Assembly (NCBI GenBank): GCA_009845645.1 | Contig: VXZF01000458.1 | Location: 1 to 7,520 of the forward strand | DNA from: Gemmatimonadota bacterium | Lineage (GTDB): Bacteria; Latescibacterota; UBA2968; UBA8231 | DNA: 7,520 bases | Direction of reading: 5' to 3' | Part shown: piece after piece, positions 5,952-7,520 of the stretch | Position numbering within the stretch: the first letter of the stretch is position 1 | How the letters are laid out: each line of letters starts with the position of its first letter | Notes under the pieces: model-generated | The model's input: only the letters and a program-made list of their open reading frames with translations | Database searches by the model: none | What the model was told of the DNA's origin: nothing | Position numbers and translations under genes: made by a program

Positions 5952-7520
5952 AGAAGTAATTAAAGCGCAGGTCAAAGCGCAGGTGCTGCTGGCGGCCATC
6001 TCCGTAGCCAGAGCGCAGCTCCAGCGGCACGGCTGGTCCCCAAGCTGGGGGCAACGGCACACCTTGACCCCACTCCTGCGCGTATTCAGCCTTTAGCTGG
6101 AGATCCGGCAAAATCCGCCAGTGCAGACCAGCGGCCAGTTCGGTTCTCCGCACTAGATGCCCATCGAGGAATTGCTTAGTTTCGCGCTCGTCCCCCGGCC
6201 GCCAACCATAGTGCATATCGCCGCCGACATTGCGAATGGTGCCGTCTATCTCTAACTCGTTCTCGCCGTGGCGGCTGCGCGTGACATATACCGCAAACTC
6301 TAGGTCTCGGGTTGCCCTCTTGGTCAGGCTCAATTGCCATTGGGCGCTATTGGGCGCGAGGCTGTGTCCCAGCGGCGAGTCGAAGTGGCGAAAGGTGTTA
6401 ATGGGAAACCGATGTGAGTAAAGCCAAGGTTCGATGCGCACGTATTCGGCCCGGAACTCGGCATCGGCCAACCCCAGTGGATCGACCCATAGCATCCCAG
6501 CCTGCAGGGAAAACTTGTTGGCGAAATCGTCGGAAAAGATGCGGGCCTTCTTCAGGTCATCGACTACGTACGCCAGATAATAGCGCCGTCCGTGCCCCGG
6601 ATGGATGTCCAAGTCCACGCCCATCAGGAGGTTGTCTTTGTCGCCTAGGTGGCTTTGGGCAGCCCAGTAGAACATCAGTGGGTTGACGTAGCTAGGTTCT
6701 AGCCCTCGATCGCCGTACACTACCACCTCCTGAAAACCCAAGTCGAGCCACGGAGCCAGCGCGACCTCCAAGCGGTGGGCCGCCAAGTACTTTTGGCGCT
6801 CCAACAGGCGCACATTAGTCGCGCCGTTGACCGCATACGTGGCCGCTGAATCAGCCGTCCCCACGCAAAGGGGCGAATCGGACCGGTTGGGACAAGGGCG
6901 GAGTTCGGCGGAGATGCTGACCAGCTTAAAGGCCCCAAGCTGCGACTGCAAGCGGATCATGTTAAACGACGGCGCATTGTTGCTCAGTCCCAAATTTTGT
7001 CCCGGGGCCGGCCCCCACAAGGCCTCGTCTTTGCCCAATTGCACATCTACCGGCCCCACCGCGAACTTGACGTACGCCGTGCCCTCGTGAAAATCGGCTG
7101 CCTCGCCCTTTAGCTGGGGTAGGTCAATCCGCCGCTCGTACAGGTCGTGGCGATAGACGTAATGGCGGGATCCTTGCTCCCGCACCTGTTCAAAAGCCAT
7201 GCGGAAGCCCACTCTGGTACCTAGATGTCCGCGGACGATGCCGCCGCCGCGATGGCGGTACACTACTTCGGCTTCCGACCGTCCCCGGCCGCTAAAGCGA
7301 TCGGTTTGCTGGCGGGCGAGAAAGTCGGCAAAAACGGCCCTTCCACGGGCGTAGTATTGAAACATGGCTCGCTCTTGGACAAACTCGCCGCGCAACAAGT
7401 CCAGTTCTCCCAGTTCAAGCGGCGACAGTTCGGGACGATATTTTTTATCAACCACATTAAGTAATTCTATTATTTTATTGCGTCTGTATGGCTTAATGAC
7501 ATCTGCGCCATCGTTAGCCC
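5950..7520 (-). CDS. Outer-membrane beta-barrel protein resembling the capsule assembly Wzi family (partial, 5' end outside window)
   Basis: The last 522 residues of a predicted outer-membrane protein. The frame is open to the window edge: upstream of GTG 7455 it reads ANDGADVIKPYRRNKIIELLN, which joins smoothly to VVDKKYRPELSPLELGELDLL. So 7455 is not the start, and the signal peptide must lie beyond 7520. Seen: the PYRR...LSPLE...LLRGEF N-terminal region recalls the PYSR-containing periplasmic segment I associate with this type of protein. A long stretch of alternating aromatic/polar strands follows. LGKDEALWGPAPGQNLGLS (about 161-179) plus the next SFNMIRLQSQLG resemble the Wzi core, and the C-terminus LRFDLRFNYF ends in Phe as barrel proteins do for BAM recognition. 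Known: E. coli Wzi is an outer-membrane lectin that helps anchor group 1 capsule. Assignment rests on recalled motif resemblance; another glycan-linked porin-like barrel is possible. It heads the visible cluster, with GT2 copy B starting 10 bases after its stop. Confidence 0.75.
   Translation of the reverse strand, partial: ANDGADVIKPYRRNKIIELLNVVDKKYRPELSPLELGELDLLRGEFVQERAMFQYYARGRAVFADFLARQQTDRFSGRGRSEAEVVYRHRGGGIVRGHLGTRVGFRMAFEQVREQGSRHYVYRHDLYERRIDLPQLKGEAADFHEGTAYVKFAVGPVDVQLGKDEALWGPAPGQNLGLSNNAPSFNMIRLQSQLGAFKLVSISAELRPCPNRSDSPLCVGTADSAATYAVNGATNVRLLERQKYLAAHRLEVALAPWLDLGFQEVVVYGDRGLEPSYVNPLMFYWAAQSHLGDKDNLLMGVDLDIHPGHGRRYYLAYVVDDLKKARIFSDDFANKFSLQAGMLWVDPLGLADAEFRAEYVRIEPWLYSHRFPINTFRHFDSPLGHSLAPNSAQWQLSLTKRATRDLEFAVYVTRSRHGENELEIDGTIRNVGGDMHYGWRPGDERETKQFLDGHLVRRTELAAGLHWRILPDLQLKAEYAQEWGQGVPLPPAWGPAVPLELRSGYGDGRQQHLRFDLRFNYF

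Overview
The window reads as ordinary protein-coding chromosome from a diderm (Gram-negative type) bacterium, probably an uncultured lineage. The evidence for an outer membrane is a beta-barrel-type protein with a C-terminal Phe (5950-7520). Coding is dense and moderately GC-rich by eye. GTG and TTG starts are used, and most starts follow a recognisable Shine-Dalgarno motif, which argues weakly against typical Bacteroidetes. I cannot name a phylum from the sequence alone. No tRNA, rRNA, CRISPR array, IS element or phage gene is visible.

Layout. (1) 1-443, minus: the N-terminal third or so of an extended-SDR NAD-dependent epimerase/dehydratase, cut by the window edge at its YxxxK motif. (2) 444-608: a 165-base divergent intergenic region that holds two short inverted repeats. 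(3) 609-1889, plus: a soluble three-domain fusion of two universal stress protein (Usp) domains and a PTS EIIA (PtsN/fructose type) domain. (4) 1897-2535, minus: endonuclease III (nth), convergent with the Usp gene and only 7 bases from it. (5) 2550-7520, minus: a compact cluster, in transcription order a Wzi-like outer-membrane protein (5' end outside the window), a family 2 glycosyltransferase (GT2), a radical SAM protein with a SPASM/twitch-type C-terminus, and a second GT2. nth follows directly.

The five minus-strand genes from 7520 down to 1897 are separated by 10, 13, -1 and 14 bases, so they look like one transcription unit. The two GT2 proteins are paralogues whose motifs sit at nearly identical residue numbers. 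Each has a membrane anchor at the N-terminus and membrane segments at the C-terminus. Together with the Wzi-like barrel they suggest synthesis and surface attachment or export of an envelope glycan or glycolipid. The radical SAM enzyme is the likely source of an unusual modification, but its substrate cannot be read from the sequence.

The most interesting items are the Wzi/GT2/radical SAM/GT2 cassette, the Usp-Usp-EIIA fusion without a transporter domain, the QxxRW to QxxRH change in one GT2, and nth placed at the end of a glycan operon. Several starts were revised from the longest open frames: nth to GTG 2535, the radical SAM gene to TTG 4813, the two GT2 genes to ATG 3746 and ATG 5939. The apparent GTG start at 7455 of the Wzi-like gene is internal to a frame that stays open to the window edge.
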